The position numbers were made by a program, and so were the translations under genes. A DNA stretch of 64,000 nt, taken from the NCBI GenBank assembly GCA_003134815.1, contig PLCO01000009.1, positions 65,010 through 129,009 of the forward strand, written 5' to 3'. Below are positions 28,611-37,417 of the stretch, in pieces; within the stretch, counting starts at the first letter, position 1; every line of letters begins with the position of its first letter. Under the pieces are notes generated by a model that searched no databases, was not told where the DNA came from, and worked only from the letters and a program-made list of their open reading frames with translations. This stretch comes from Acidobacteriaceae bacterium. Its GTDB lineage: Bacteria > Acidobacteriota > Terriglobia > Terriglobales > Acidobacteriaceae.

Positions 28611-31298
28611 ATGATCAGGGAGATGATTTCGATGCGTGGAATGCGGATGGTGGCGGGAGCGTTGTTGGGAGTTGCGGCGATTGGGGCGGTCTATGCGCAG
28701 GATGCAGAAAAGCCGGCGTATTTGAATCCGAATTTGCCGGCGGAGCAGCGCGCGGCGGACCTGGTGCACCGGATGACGCTCGAAGAAAAGGCCGGCCAAC
28801 TGGTAAACCAGGCGCGCCCGATTCCGCGGCTGGGCGTGAAGGGATACGACTGGTGGAGCGAGGCGCTGCACGGCGTAGCGGTGGTGGGGACGACTGAGTT
28901 TCCCGAGCCGATCGGCTTGGCATCGACCTTTGACACGGCCAAGGTTCACGAGATGGCGATTGATATTGGCACCGAGGCGCGCGTGGTTTATGAGCAATCC
29001 GCGGCAGCCAACGACGGAAACAGCCTGATCTTTCACGGGCTGGATTTCTGGGCGCCGAATCTGAATATCTTTCGCGATCCACGGTGGGGACGCGGGCAGG
29101 AGACGTACGGAGAGGATCCGTTCCTGACAGGGCGGATGGGCGTGGCGTTTGTGACGGGAATGCAGGGCGACGATCCGCATTATTACCGCGTGATTTCGAC
29201 GCCGAAGCATTTTGCCGTGCACTCGGGGCCGGAGCCGACCCGCCACTTTACCGACGTGGATGTGAGCAAGCACGACGAGCTGGACACTTACCTGCCGGCA
29301 TTTCGCGCGGCGGTGACGGAGGGCAAGGCGGACAGCGTGATGTGCGCCTACAACGGCATCAACGGGCAGCCGGCGTGCGCGAACGAGTTTCTGCTGCAAG
29401 ACCACCTGCGCGGCAAGTGGGGATTTCAGGGGTACGTGGTGTCAGACTGCGGAGCGGTGCGCGACATTTTTGAAGGCCACCGCTATGAGCCGACACAGGC
29501 GCAGGCCTCGGCGATCAGCCTGGAGCGCGGGATGGACAACGAGTGCGTGGACTTCAGAGCCAAGGTGCGGGACGACCACGATTACAAGCCTTATGTGGAC
29601 GCGGTGAATGCAGGCTATCTGAAGGAGAGCGAGATTGACACGGCGGTCATCCGGTTGTTTACAGCGCGGATGAAGCTGGGACTGTTCGATCCGCCGGAGA
29701 TGGTGCCCTACGCAAAGACGGACGCAAGCGAGCTGGACAGCGCGGCGCACAGAGCGCTGGCGCTGAAGCTGGCGAACGAAGCGATGGTGCTTTTGAAGAA
29801 CGACGGCGCGCTGCCGTTGAAGACAACGGGGCAGAAGATGCTGGTAGTGGGGCCGCTGGCGGAGCAGACGCGCGTGCTGCTGGGCAATTACAACGGGATT
29901 CCGACGCACACGGTTTCGATTCTGGAGGGGCTGAAGAAAGAGTTTGCGGGCGACACGGTCACTTTCATGGCCGGGACGGGATTCCTGAGCAGGGAGGCCA
30001 CGCCGGTGCCAGACGGTTTTTTGACGGTGGATGGAAAGCCGGGAGTGAAGGCGACGTATCTGAACGAGAACATCGTGAGCTTTGCGACCGCGCAGACTTA
30101 CGCAACGCAGGGGCTGGCGACGCGCATTGAGCCGGGGATCGACATTGAGGCGCAACCGGTGCCCGATGTGGCAAGTAACGTTGATCCGCTGACGGTGAAG
30201 TGGGAGACGACGCTGACGGCGAAGGAGACGGGCGACTACAACCTGGGAGTGGAGACGGACGGATTCTTCCGCGTGTTTCTGAGTGACCGGCCGGTGGTGA
30301 TGGCGAATTATCCGCACGGCGTGGAGACGATCACGGGCAAGGTACACATGGAAGCGGGCAAGGCGTACCCGTTGCGAGTGGAGTACCAGAGGACGGGCAA
30401 AGCGCCGCTGCACCTGAAGCTGATGTGGAGCAAGATTGACCAGAGTCTCGACCCGGCAGTGGTGACGGCGGCGAAGGACGCGGACGTGGTGGTAGCGGTG
30501 GTGGGCATTACCAGCCAGCTTGAAGGCGAAGAGATGAACGTAAGCGAGCCGGGCTTTCAAGGGGGCGACCGGACGAGCCTGGATTTGCCGAAGCCGGAAG
30601 ACGACCTGCTGCGCGGGGTGGCGCAGGCGGGCAAGCCGCTGGTAGTGGTGCTGACGAATGGAAGCGCGCTGGCGGTGAACTGGGCCAACGAGCACGCGAA
30701 TGCAATTGTGGACGCGTGGTATCCCGGCGAAGAGGGCGGGAACGCGGTGGCAGAGACGCTTTCCGGCGCGAACAATCCAGCGGGAAGGCTGCCGGTCACC
30801 TTTTACAAGAGTGTCGACCAACTGCCGAATTTCGAGGACTACTCGATGAAGGCGCGGACCTACCGGTATTTCACGGGAAAGCCGCTATATCCGTTTGGGT
30901 ATGGGCTGAGCTACACGAAGTTCGCGTACAGCGGGCTGACGGTTCCCGAGGGGGCAGTGGATGCGGGTAACCCGGCGGTGGTGGAAGCGACGGTGACGAA
31001 TACGGGAGCGCGAGCGGGTGACGAAGTAGCGGAGCTTTATTTGAAGTTTCCCGCAGTGGCGGGAGCGCCGCGGCTTGCGCTGCGGGGTTTTGAGCGCGTG
31101 CATCTGGAGCCGGGGGCTTCAACGAAGGTGCACTTTGAATTGAAGCCGCGCGAGCTGAGCATGGTGACGGATCTGGGCGCGCTGATTGAGGCCGAAGGCG
31201 CATACACGGTGAGCGTGGGCGGCGGACAACCGGATACCGGAGCGCCATTCGTGGCGGGGACGCTGACGGTAAAGGGAACGGTGGCGATACCGGAATAA
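28611..31298 (+). CDS. Glycoside hydrolase family 3 (beta-glucosidase / beta-xylosidase type) with PA14 domain
   Basis: The 895-aa enzyme has a signal peptide (GMRMVAGALLGVAAIGAVYA) and probably acts in the periplasm or outside on plant or microbial glycans. The GH3 N-terminal barrel includes LNIFRDPRWGRGQETYGEDP and STPKHFAVHSG. The nucleophile Asp is in YVVSDCGAV, near residue 279. The second GH3 domain is split by a PA14-like insert around residues 480-620 (LTVKWETTLTAKETGDYNLG to LHLKLMWSKID). A fibronectin-III-like domain ends the protein. The xylosidase-like barrel suggests xylan or glucan fragments as substrate. ATGs at 28611, 28623 and 28632 are possible, and 28632 has the best spaced AGGGAG. 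Confidence 0.95.
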   Translation: MIREMISMRGMRMVAGALLGVAAIGAVYAQDAEKPAYLNPNLPAEQRAADLVHRMTLEEKAGQLVNQARPIPRLGVKGYDWWSEALHGVAVVGTTEFPEPIGLASTFDTAKVHEMAIDIGTEARVVYEQSAAANDGNSLIFHGLDFWAPNLNIFRDPRWGRGQETYGEDPFLTGRMGVAFVTGMQGDDPHYYRVISTPKHFAVHSGPEPTRHFTDVDVSKHDELDTYLPAFRAAVTEGKADSVMCAYNGINGQPACANEFLLQDHLRGKWGFQGYVVSDCGAVRDIFEGHRYEPTQAQASAISLERGMDNECVDFRAKVRDDHDYKPYVDAVNAGYLKESEIDTAVIRLFTARMKLGLFDPPEMVPYAKTDASELDSAAHRALALKLANEAMVLLKNDGALPLKTTGQKMLVVGPLAEQTRVLLGNYNGIPTHTVSILEGLKKEFAGDTVTFMAGTGFLSREATPVPDGFLTVDGKPGVKATYLNENIVSFATAQTYATQGLATRIEPGIDIEAQPVPDVASNVDPLTVKWETTLTAKETGDYNLGVETDGFFRVFLSDRPVVMANYPHGVETITGKVHMEAGKAYPLRVEYQRTGKAPLHLKLMWSKIDQSLDPAVVTAAKDADVVVAVVGITSQLEGEEMNVSEPGFQGGDRTSLDLPKPEDDLLRGVAQAGKPLVVVLTNGSALAVNWANEHANAIVDAWYPGEEGGNAVAETLSGANNPAGRLPVTFYKSVDQLPNFEDYSMKARTYRYFTGKPLYPFGYGLSYTKFAYSGLTVPEGAVDAGNPAVVEATVTNTGARAGDEVAELYLKFPAVAGAPRLALRGFERVHLEPGASTKVHFELKPRELSMVTDLGALIEAEGAYTVSVGGGQPDTGAPFVAGTLTVKGTVAIPE

Positions 31299-31764
31299 AC
31301 CATGGAGAAACAGCAAGATGGAGCAGCCGGCGGGGTGAAGGCGGCCAATTTGAGCAAAAAGCTGTCAAGGCCTTGGCTCACGGACTGTCCCAGAACGAGG
31401 AAGCGCGGGCCGCCTTCAAGGTAAGTGATAGTTGCGATTAGAGATGCGCTCTGGCTCCTCCATCCAGAGCGCCACCGGGAACGGGGAGAAACGGGACGAT
31501 CTTGCACACCTAAACGGAAGGCCGGTAGTAGACTTCAATGTAGCCCGGCAACGACTCCCTCACCGCCGGGTAAACAACCGCGAAAGACCGTGGTTGTTGA
31601 GGTTTTATGCAAGCCATCCTCTCCGGATCGTTTCACACCAGCCGTAAAACATCTCCATTTCAATTGAAAGACAGCAGCTTCGTTGAGCTTTCCAACAGGA
31701 GGCCCAGGCGGAGCCGGAATTTGTCTGGCCACCGTAATTTGTCTGGCCGCCGTGGTGGTTTCTG
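31299..31764. other. Intergenic region between GH3 and the phosphate transporter
   Basis: No credible gene is seen in 466 bases. It contains a perfect 9-bp hairpin (GCGCTCTGG at 31446-31454 and CCAGAGCGC at 31464-31472). It also has an 18-bp tandem repeat AATTTGTCTGGCC(A/G)CCGT at 31718-31735 and 31736-31753. Short ORFs here are Arg/Pro-rich and unconvincing. Confidence 0.5.
31718..31753. repeat. 18-bp direct tandem repeat upstream of the PiT gene
   Basis: Two adjacent copies of AATTTGTCTGGCCNCCGT differ at one base (A or G). They end 11 bases before the ATG at 31765. They could be a duplicated regulator site or a recent slippage product. Confidence 0.75.
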
Positions 31765-33399
31765 ATGGCCGATCTCGCGACGGTAGTTCATGCACTTCCT
31801 GGGTCTCCCGGCCTGCCCCCATCTCCCAGCCTCGTTGACCGTGGGCCCCGAAGCAGATCGAGCCGGGCTGGCAAATGGATTTTCCTGCTCGCTGTGCTGA
31901 GCGGGATCGGCTACATCGGCGTTCACGTAGCGCGGGATCTCGATCATGTGGTGGTGACCAGCATCTGGCCGTATCTGCTGCTGGGGCTGGCGCTCGCAAT
32001 CGCGCTGGGATTCGAATTTGTGAACGGCTTTCACGACACGGCAAACGCGGTGGCCACGGTGATCTACACCAACTCGCTGACGCCGACCATTGCGGTGGTG
32101 TGGTCGGGAGTGTGTAACCTGGCAGGCGTCCTGTTGTCGTCAGGCACGGTGGCATTCGCAGTGATCACGCTGCTGCCGGTGGAGCTGATTCTGAAGGTGA
32201 GCTCGGGCGCAGGTTTCGCGATGGTGTTTGCGCTGCTGATAGCCGCGATCCTGTGGAACCTGGGAACGTGGTGGTTCGGGCTGCCGGCGTCGAGCTCGCA
32301 CACGATGGTCGGGTCGATTATCGGCGTGGGACTGGCGAGCCAACTGATGAATGTACACCGCGGCACGTCTGGCCTGGACTGGGCGCAGGTGATCAAGGTT
32401 CTGAAGGCGCTGCTGATCTCGCCGCTGCTGGGATTTGCGCTGGCCGGCGCGCTGATTGTTCTGTCGAAGCGGCTAATCAGAATTCCGGCACTCTATGAGG
32501 CGCCGAAGGGCAAGGAACCGCCGCCATGGCCGATTCGCGCGCTGATGGTGCTGACCTGCACGGGCGTGAGCTTCTTCCATGGATCGAACGACGGGCAGAA
32601 GGGCATGGGGCTGATCATGCTGATCCTGATCGGCACGGTGCCGACGGCGTATGCGCTGAACTATACCGTAAGCCCCACGGAGGTGCAGGCGTTCATCGCT
32701 GCATCAACGCAGGCAGAGAACATTCTCGACCGGCATATCGCGCCGGGCACGCCCGATCCGGATCCGCGGCTGGAGGTGACTCAATTTGTGAGCACCCGCC
32801 AACTGCAGCCGGGGACAATTCTGGCGGTCCGGCAACTGGTGGATGCGGTGGGCCGCGAGGTGGCGACCTACAAGTCGTTCCAGTCGGTACCGGCCGGGGA
32901 CCGGAGCAACATCCGCAACGACATGTACCTGGCGAGTGAGGCGTTGCGGCTGATGGAGACTGCGGACAATCCGGCTTTTACTGCGGCAGAGCGCGCGGCG
33001 CTGAAGAACTATCGCGGCCAGTTGGACATGGGGACAAAGTTCATTCCCACCTGGGTAAAAGTGGCGGTGGCGCTGGCTCTTGGTCTGGGAACGATGGTGG
33101 GCTGGAAGCGGGTTGTGGTGACGGTGGGCGAGAAGATCGGCAAAGAGCACCTGACCTACGCACAGGGCGCGAGCGCCGGACTGGTGACGATGGCGACCAT
33201 CTTCGCCGCGGACACGTGGGGCCTGCCGGTTTCGACCACGCACATTCTGAGCTCGGGCGTGGCGGGCACCATGGCAGCCAACGGCAGCGGATTGCGGTGG
33301 TCTACGGTGCGCAACATCGCGGCGGGATGGGTGTTCACGCTGCCGGTCGCGGCGCTGCTTTCGGGCACGCTCTATTTCCTGTTCCATACATTCGCGTAA
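31765..33399 (+). CDS. Inorganic phosphate transporter, PiT family
   Basis: This is an inner-membrane, cation-coupled phosphate uptake protein. Two inverted PiT repeats are visible: GFEFVNGFHDTANAVATVIY with GLPASSSHTMVGSIIGVGLA in the first half, and GVSFFHGSNDGQKGMGLIML with GLPVSTTHILSSGVAGTMAA in the second. About ten to twelve helices are present. The central hydrophilic part (about residues 310-420) is long. The ATG at 31765 precedes a Pro/Arg-rich leader of about 35 residues, so a later start is possible. No PhoU-like gene is adjacent. A terminator follows. Confidence 0.95.
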   Translation: MADLATVVHALPGSPGLPPSPSLVDRGPRSRSSRAGKWIFLLAVLSGIGYIGVHVARDLDHVVVTSIWPYLLLGLALAIALGFEFVNGFHDTANAVATVIYTNSLTPTIAVVWSGVCNLAGVLLSSGTVAFAVITLLPVELILKVSSGAGFAMVFALLIAAILWNLGTWWFGLPASSSHTMVGSIIGVGLASQLMNVHRGTSGLDWAQVIKVLKALLISPLLGFALAGALIVLSKRLIRIPALYEAPKGKEPPPWPIRALMVLTCTGVSFFHGSNDGQKGMGLIMLILIGTVPTAYALNYTVSPTEVQAFIAASTQAENILDRHIAPGTPDPDPRLEVTQFVSTRQLQPGTILAVRQLVDAVGREVATYKSFQSVPAGDRSNIRNDMYLASEALRLMETADNPAFTAAERAALKNYRGQLDMGTKFIPTWVKVAVALALGLGTMVGWKRVVVTVGEKIGKEHLTYAQGASAGLVTMATIFAADTWGLPVSTTHILSSGVAGTMAANGSGLRWSTVRNIAAGWVFTLPVAALLSGTLYFLFHTFA

Positions 33400-33443
33400 A
33401 TTCGCGCGTAAGATTGGCGCGCAAGATTCGGAGTTCAATTGCG

Positions 33444-33477
33444 AAAAGGCGTCTGGCGAGGCCGGACGCCTTTTTTT
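33444..33477 (+). terminator. Intrinsic terminator after the phosphate transporter
   Basis: GGCGTCTGGC (33448-33457), loop GAG, GCCGGACGCC (33461-33470, one G-T pair), then seven T. The A run before the left arm would also allow function on the other strand. It separates the transporter from scpB. Confidence 0.88.
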
Positions 33478-33498
33478 GTGCGCGCTGCGGCGTTGCGT

Positions 33499-33548
33499 TA
33501 ACCCACTCTGGCCGGAAACACAAGAACCCGGCGAAGGTGGGGCACCCG
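33499..33548. repeat. Palindromic dispersed repeat, degenerate copy
   Basis: ACCCACTCTGGCC on the left and GGCGAAGGTGGGGCACCC on the right. The right end matches the family, while the arms pair only partly. It lies between the PiT terminator and scpB. Confidence 0.55.
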
Positions 33549-33606
33549 GCGAACAGGCGAAGAAAGAGGCGCATCCGGTAACATACAGAATGGTGCGTTG
33601 AGAGGA

Positions 33607-34533
33607 ATGAGCCTGAAAGCCAAGCTGGAAGCTGTGATTTATGCCGCCGAGGAGCCGGTAACGCTGGCGCAACTGGCCGGATTGTTTGCCGATGAGGCGC
33701 TGGAGTTGAAAGCGGAGCAGGAAGCCGCGGCTGCGGCACTGGTCGCGGAGGGCGCGGCGGAGGGCGATGTGCTGCCGCAATTGAACGAGGCGTTTCCGCA
33801 TCTGGGGCTGGAGCCGGTAGAAAGCGGCGAGAGCGCCGAGACTTCTGCAGAGGGCGGCGACGCGACGGAAGAGGCCGGTGCGGGCTGTGATGCGGCTGCC
33901 GATTCGGAGGCAGGGGCCGAGGCAAAGCGCGCGGCGAAGTTGCGCGAGCGCGAGGCACGCGCGGCGATCAAGCAGGTGCTCGACGAGTTGATTGCGGAGT
34001 ATGCGGCGGATGAGAGAGGAATTGAGATTCGCGAGATTGCCGGCGGATATCGAATGGCGACCAAGCCGCAGTGCCACGACGCGGTGCGGTTGTTTGTGAA
34101 GAGCCTGAAGCCGGCACTGAAGCTGTCATTGCCGGCCCTGGAGACGCTGGCCGTAATCGCCTACAAGCAGCCGGTGACAGCGCCCGAGGTGAACGAGATT
34201 CGCGGCGTGGATTCGTCGGGAGTATTCGGGTCGCTGCTGGCGCGGAAGCTGATTGTGACAGCGGGGCGGAAGCAAGTTGTGGGTCGGCCGATTCTCTACA
34301 AGACGACGCGGGAGTTTCTGCTGAGATTTGGCCTGAAGGATGTGACGGAGCTGCCATCGATGGAGGAGTTCGAAAAGATGGCGGCGAGCGAACTGGAAGA
34401 GGCTGCGCTTGAGGCCGGAGATGAGACGGCGACGGAAGCAGCGGAGTTTAACGCGGATATGAGCGCGGAGACGGAAGAGGCGGCGAGCGAAGAGGCCGCG
34501 GAAGCAGACACCCCACAGGCCGCTCAAGAATAA
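33607..34533 (+). CDS. scpB: Segregation and condensation protein B with an acidic insertion
   Basis: ScpB binds ScpA in the SMC condensin complex. The winged-helix core is recognisable: SLKAKLEAVIYAAEEPVTLA at the start, IEIREIAGGYRMATKP, LPALETLAVIAYKQPVTAPE and VNEIRGVDSSGVFGSLLARK. Residues about 30-110 form an Ala/Glu-rich acidic insertion between the first winged helix elements, which most ScpB proteins lack. The C-terminal 60 residues are again Glu/Ala-rich. The start at 33607 gives the normal N-terminus. scpA is not adjacent in this window. It is followed by rluB 49 bases downstream, a common association. Confidence 0.93.
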   Translation: MSLKAKLEAVIYAAEEPVTLAQLAGLFADEALELKAEQEAAAAALVAEGAAEGDVLPQLNEAFPHLGLEPVESGESAETSAEGGDATEEAGAGCDAAADSEAGAEAKRAAKLREREARAAIKQVLDELIAEYAADERGIEIREIAGGYRMATKPQCHDAVRLFVKSLKPALKLSLPALETLAVIAYKQPVTAPEVNEIRGVDSSGVFGSLLARKLIVTAGRKQVVGRPILYKTTREFLLRFGLKDVTELPSMEEFEKMAASELEEAALEAGDETATEAAEFNADMSAETEEAASEEAAEADTPQAAQE

Positions 34534-34582
34534 AAAAAGACCACGGGCGGCACAGAGTAAGAAGAAACAGAGGCAGTTCCCC

Positions 34583-36886
34583 ATGAAAAAAGATTCGAAG
34601 CTGAAGGCGAAATCGATACCGAAGGTCGGAGCGAAATCGCCGGCGGCAAAGCTCGCCCCAAAGAGCGCCGCGAAACCCGGGAAGATTGCGAGCGCAAAAG
34701 TGACGGGCAAGAGCAAGCCCGCAGGCGCGGGCGAAGGCACACGCGAAGTTGTGGGCGCGAAAACGAAAAAAGTAAAGGCGAAGGCTGGGATGCCAGCGGG
34801 AAAGGCGAGCAAGGCAAGGGCCGAGCCGGCGGAAAAGCCAGCGGCGAAGCGCGCGGTGAAAGGCGAGAAACCGAAGGCTCGCGGCGAAAAGCCAAAGGCA
34901 GCGATTGAGGCGACAGGAGCAAAGACTCGCAAGGCGAAGACCGATGATGCGGCGAGTTTCAGGATCGGCGAGCCGGTGCTTGATCCGATTGGAGACGTGA
35001 TCAGCGGCGAGGCGCGAAGGTACCTGGGCGAGGATGAAGCGCCTGCTCGGACGGAGATGAACGCGTACCGGGAAGAGGCGGAAGCCGAGGCGGTGGACGG
35101 AACGCTTGAACCCGGGCCGGGGATGGCGGCGGCGAGTGGGGCTGGCGCGGCGGGCGACTCGGATGACGAGGCCGAAGACGAGGCAGGAGGCGGGGCCGGG
35201 GAAGATACGGTTCCGGTGGCGCGGCCGCCGGCAAAGCTCGAGCGGTTGCAGAAGATTTTGTCGCAGGCGGGGATTGCGAGCAGGCGGCACGCCGAGGAGA
35301 TGATCGTCGCCGGCCAGGTGATGGTGAATGGGCAGGTGGTGACGCAGCTGGGCAGCAAGGCAGATGCGGCGCGCGACCACATCCGCGTTGGCGGCAAGCT
35401 GCTGAAGGGCGCCGAGCGGCACCGATATTTCATGCTGAACAAGCCCAAGGGATACATGACGACGGTGAGCGATCCTGAGGGACGGCCGACGGTGATGGAG
35501 TTCTTCGCGGAGAGCAGCGAGCGGCTGTATCCGGTTGGGCGGCTGGACTACCAGAGCGAAGGCCTGCTGCTGATGACGAATGACGGCGAGCTGGCGAACC
35601 TGGTGACGAAGGCCGGATCGGGCGTTGAGAAAGTTTATCTGGTGAAGGTGGCCGGGCAGCCGACCGAGGATGAGCTGGACCGGCTGCGCAAGGGCATAGC
35701 GATTGAGCGCGGCGAGGCGGGTTCGGAGCGGGTGGTGACTGCGCCAGCGCGGATACGGCAAGTTCGGGTCGGCGAGAATCCGTGGTACGAGGTGGTGCTG
35801 ACGGAGGGACGGAATCGCGAACTGAGAAAGATGTTCGCGGCGATTGGACATTTTGCGGAGAAGATTCGGCGCGTGGGCTATGGGCCACTGGTACTCGACT
35901 TGGAACCGGGAAAGCTGCGCGAACTGACCGTGGATGAGGTGAGTGCTCTGCGCGCGACGGCCGAGGGAAGGATGAAGCCGCGACGGATGCGCGTGGACAT
36001 TTCGTTGCCGAAAGATGCGGGCAGAGGACCGGGACAGCGGAGCGGCAGAGGTCCCGGGCAGTGGCGAGACAAGCCCGGTCGAGACAGGCCGGCGGGAAAG
36101 CGATTTGATGGGGCGCGAGGGGGAGCAGCGCAGGGACGAGGCGGAGCGCCGTTCCGGCCACGGGAAGATCGCGGGCCGAGAACCGCGTGGAAGCCGCGCG
36201 AGGGAGCGATTGGCAGTGGGAGTGCGGCAGGCGCGGACGAACGTGGAGAACGGCCGCGGTTCGACAAGCGGGCAGGCGGGCCGCCGAGAACCGGATCGGG
36301 TTTTGGCGCGCGGCCGAGCAGGCCATTTGCAGCGAAGCCGGGATTTGGCGGCGGACGCGAAGGCGGCGCGGCGGGAAGTGGAGAACGGCCGAGATTCGAT
36401 AAGCGGGCCGGTGGGCCACCGAGAGCTGGTTCAGGTTTTGGCGCGCGACCAAGCAAACCGTTTGGTGACAGGCCGAAGTTTGGTGGCGGACGCGACTCGG
36501 GCGCAGGCAAGAGCTTTGGTAGGAGTGCGGAAAAGAAGCCGCGCTGGATTCCGAGGCCTGGTAGCGCGCGGAATGACGAAGCGCGCGGGCAGGCGGCCGG
36601 TGGAGATCGGTCAGCTGCGGGATTCGGCGCGCGGCCTGATGCGGGAAGAACGAGGCCAGCGTTTGGCGCGAGACCTGGCGGCGGCTCGAGGCCGGACGCC
36701 AATCCAAGGGCAGGCGGTTTCAAGAGGCCGGACAAGCCGGGAGGTTTCGCGAGGCCGGGTGGATCGTCGAGACCGGGAGGATTTTCGAAGCCAGGTGGAT
36801 TTTCAAAACCGGGAAGGCCGGGCGGCGGGAGTCGAGGTGGTGCGCGCCCGGGGGGGAGACCCTACGGAGACCCGAAAAAGGGCTAG
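34583..36886 (+). CDS. rluB: RluB-type pseudouridine synthase with long disordered tails
   Basis: The central domain (about residues 215-470) is a complete RsuA/RluB enzyme that isomerises a uridine in 23S rRNA. An S4 domain (RLQKILSQAGIASRRHAEEM) is followed by the catalytic Asp in GRLDYQSEGLLLMTND and by NRELRKMFAAIGHFAEKIRR. About 210 N-terminal residues are Lys/Ala-rich, then Glu/Ala-rich. About 290 C-terminal residues are Arg/Gly/Pro-rich with a 45-residue unit repeated twice (from GERPRFDKRAGGPPR) and a GGFSKPGGFSKP end. The whole is 767 aa, about three times the usual length. The basic tails probably bind RNA. Confidence 0.92.
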   Translation: MKKDSKLKAKSIPKVGAKSPAAKLAPKSAAKPGKIASAKVTGKSKPAGAGEGTREVVGAKTKKVKAKAGMPAGKASKARAEPAEKPAAKRAVKGEKPKARGEKPKAAIEATGAKTRKAKTDDAASFRIGEPVLDPIGDVISGEARRYLGEDEAPARTEMNAYREEAEAEAVDGTLEPGPGMAAASGAGAAGDSDDEAEDEAGGGAGEDTVPVARPPAKLERLQKILSQAGIASRRHAEEMIVAGQVMVNGQVVTQLGSKADAARDHIRVGGKLLKGAERHRYFMLNKPKGYMTTVSDPEGRPTVMEFFAESSERLYPVGRLDYQSEGLLLMTNDGELANLVTKAGSGVEKVYLVKVAGQPTEDELDRLRKGIAIERGEAGSERVVTAPARIRQVRVGENPWYEVVLTEGRNRELRKMFAAIGHFAEKIRRVGYGPLVLDLEPGKLRELTVDEVSALRATAEGRMKPRRMRVDISLPKDAGRGPGQRSGRGPGQWRDKPGRDRPAGKRFDGARGGAAQGRGGAPFRPREDRGPRTAWKPREGAIGSGSAAGADERGERPRFDKRAGGPPRTGSGFGARPSRPFAAKPGFGGGREGGAAGSGERPRFDKRAGGPPRAGSGFGARPSKPFGDRPKFGGGRDSGAGKSFGRSAEKKPRWIPRPGSARNDEARGQAAGGDRSAAGFGARPDAGRTRPAFGARPGGGSRPDANPRAGGFKRPDKPGGFARPGGSSRPGGFSKPGGFSKPGRPGGGSRGGARPGGRPYGDPKKG
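36245..36514 (+). repeat. Two tandem 135-bp units in the rluB C-terminus
   Basis: Units 36245-36379 and 36380-36514 are each exactly 45 codons and start GERPRFDKRAGGPPR. They are clearly homologous at the protein level with about ten substitutions, concentrated in the second half. Confidence 0.88.
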
Positions 36887-37073
36887 TGGGTCTCGGCTCA
36901 GATTAATCGGACTCTCACGAGTCTGCGGAAGAATGGGCGTATATCCCCGTTCGACTGCGATCGCTGTCGCGATCTTCGCTCAGGGCAGGCTTTCGACTCC
37001 GGTGTCCGCGGCGGCGGACTCTAGTCGCACAGGATGACAACTCAAACACACGGTCGATCAGGAGGGCCTTTCA
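36887..37073. other. Intergenic stretch with repeat debris
   Basis: No gene is seen. GACTCTCACGAGTC near 36930 is self-complementary. The stretch 36965-37040 (TCGCGATCTTCGCTCAGGGC, then AGTCGCACAGGATGACAAC) looks like intergenic repeat sequence. The ribosome binding site GGAGG at 37060-37064 serves the next gene. Confidence 0.4.
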
Positions 37074-37391
37074 TTGGCAAATAAATTTGGTACCGACATT
37101 TTGATTCAGGCGCCGGACCCCAAGGCTGCCGCCGCGTTTTACGTGGAGCAATTGGGGTTCAAGATTACCGGTGAAGATCACAACATGGTGAGCCTGCACG
37201 GAAAAAACATCAACCTGTTTATTGAGGAGGGACCGGCGCTGGGGTCCGTTTTGGAAGTGACGGTTGAGAACGTAGAAGAGGCGAAAAAACGGCTGGTGGC
37301 CAACGGGTGCGAGATTGTGAAAGACGAGCCGGAGTTTCCGCGGTGCTACGTGAAGGATCCGTTCGGGCTGATTTACAACTTGACGGCGTAG
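37074..37391 (+). CDS. VOC / glyoxalase-superfamily protein
   Basis: The 105-aa protein is one vicinal-oxygen-chelate domain. TDILIQAPDPKAAAAFYVEQ and LGFKITGEDHNMVSLHG form the first beta-alpha-beta unit, and CYVKDPFGLIYNLTA the end. Only some metal ligands are present (a Glu in LEVTV is plausible), so catalysis is uncertain; it could be a binding protein. The TTG start at 37074 has GGAGG at correct spacing. It stands alone. Confidence 0.88.
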   Translation: MANKFGTDILIQAPDPKAAAAFYVEQLGFKITGEDHNMVSLHGKNINLFIEEGPALGSVLEVTVENVEEAKKRLVANGCEIVKDEPEFPRCYVKDPFGLIYNLTA

Positions 37392-37417
37392 GAACCTGAC
37401 GGCGTAGACGCGACGTT

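Noticed and set aside
29442-30821. 459-codon open frame on the minus strand opposite the GH3 gene
   Set aside because: It is antisense to a clear glycosidase, and its translation is Arg/His/Gln-rich without family motifs. High G+C makes such shadow frames common.
31425-31667. 80-codon ORF between GH3 and the phosphate transporter
   Set aside because: Basic and Pro-rich translation without a ribosome binding site; it overlaps hairpins and repeats.
35430-36707. 425-codon minus-strand frame opposite rluB
   Set aside because: It is a Ser/Arg/Pro-rich shadow of the repetitive rluB tail with no motif of its own.
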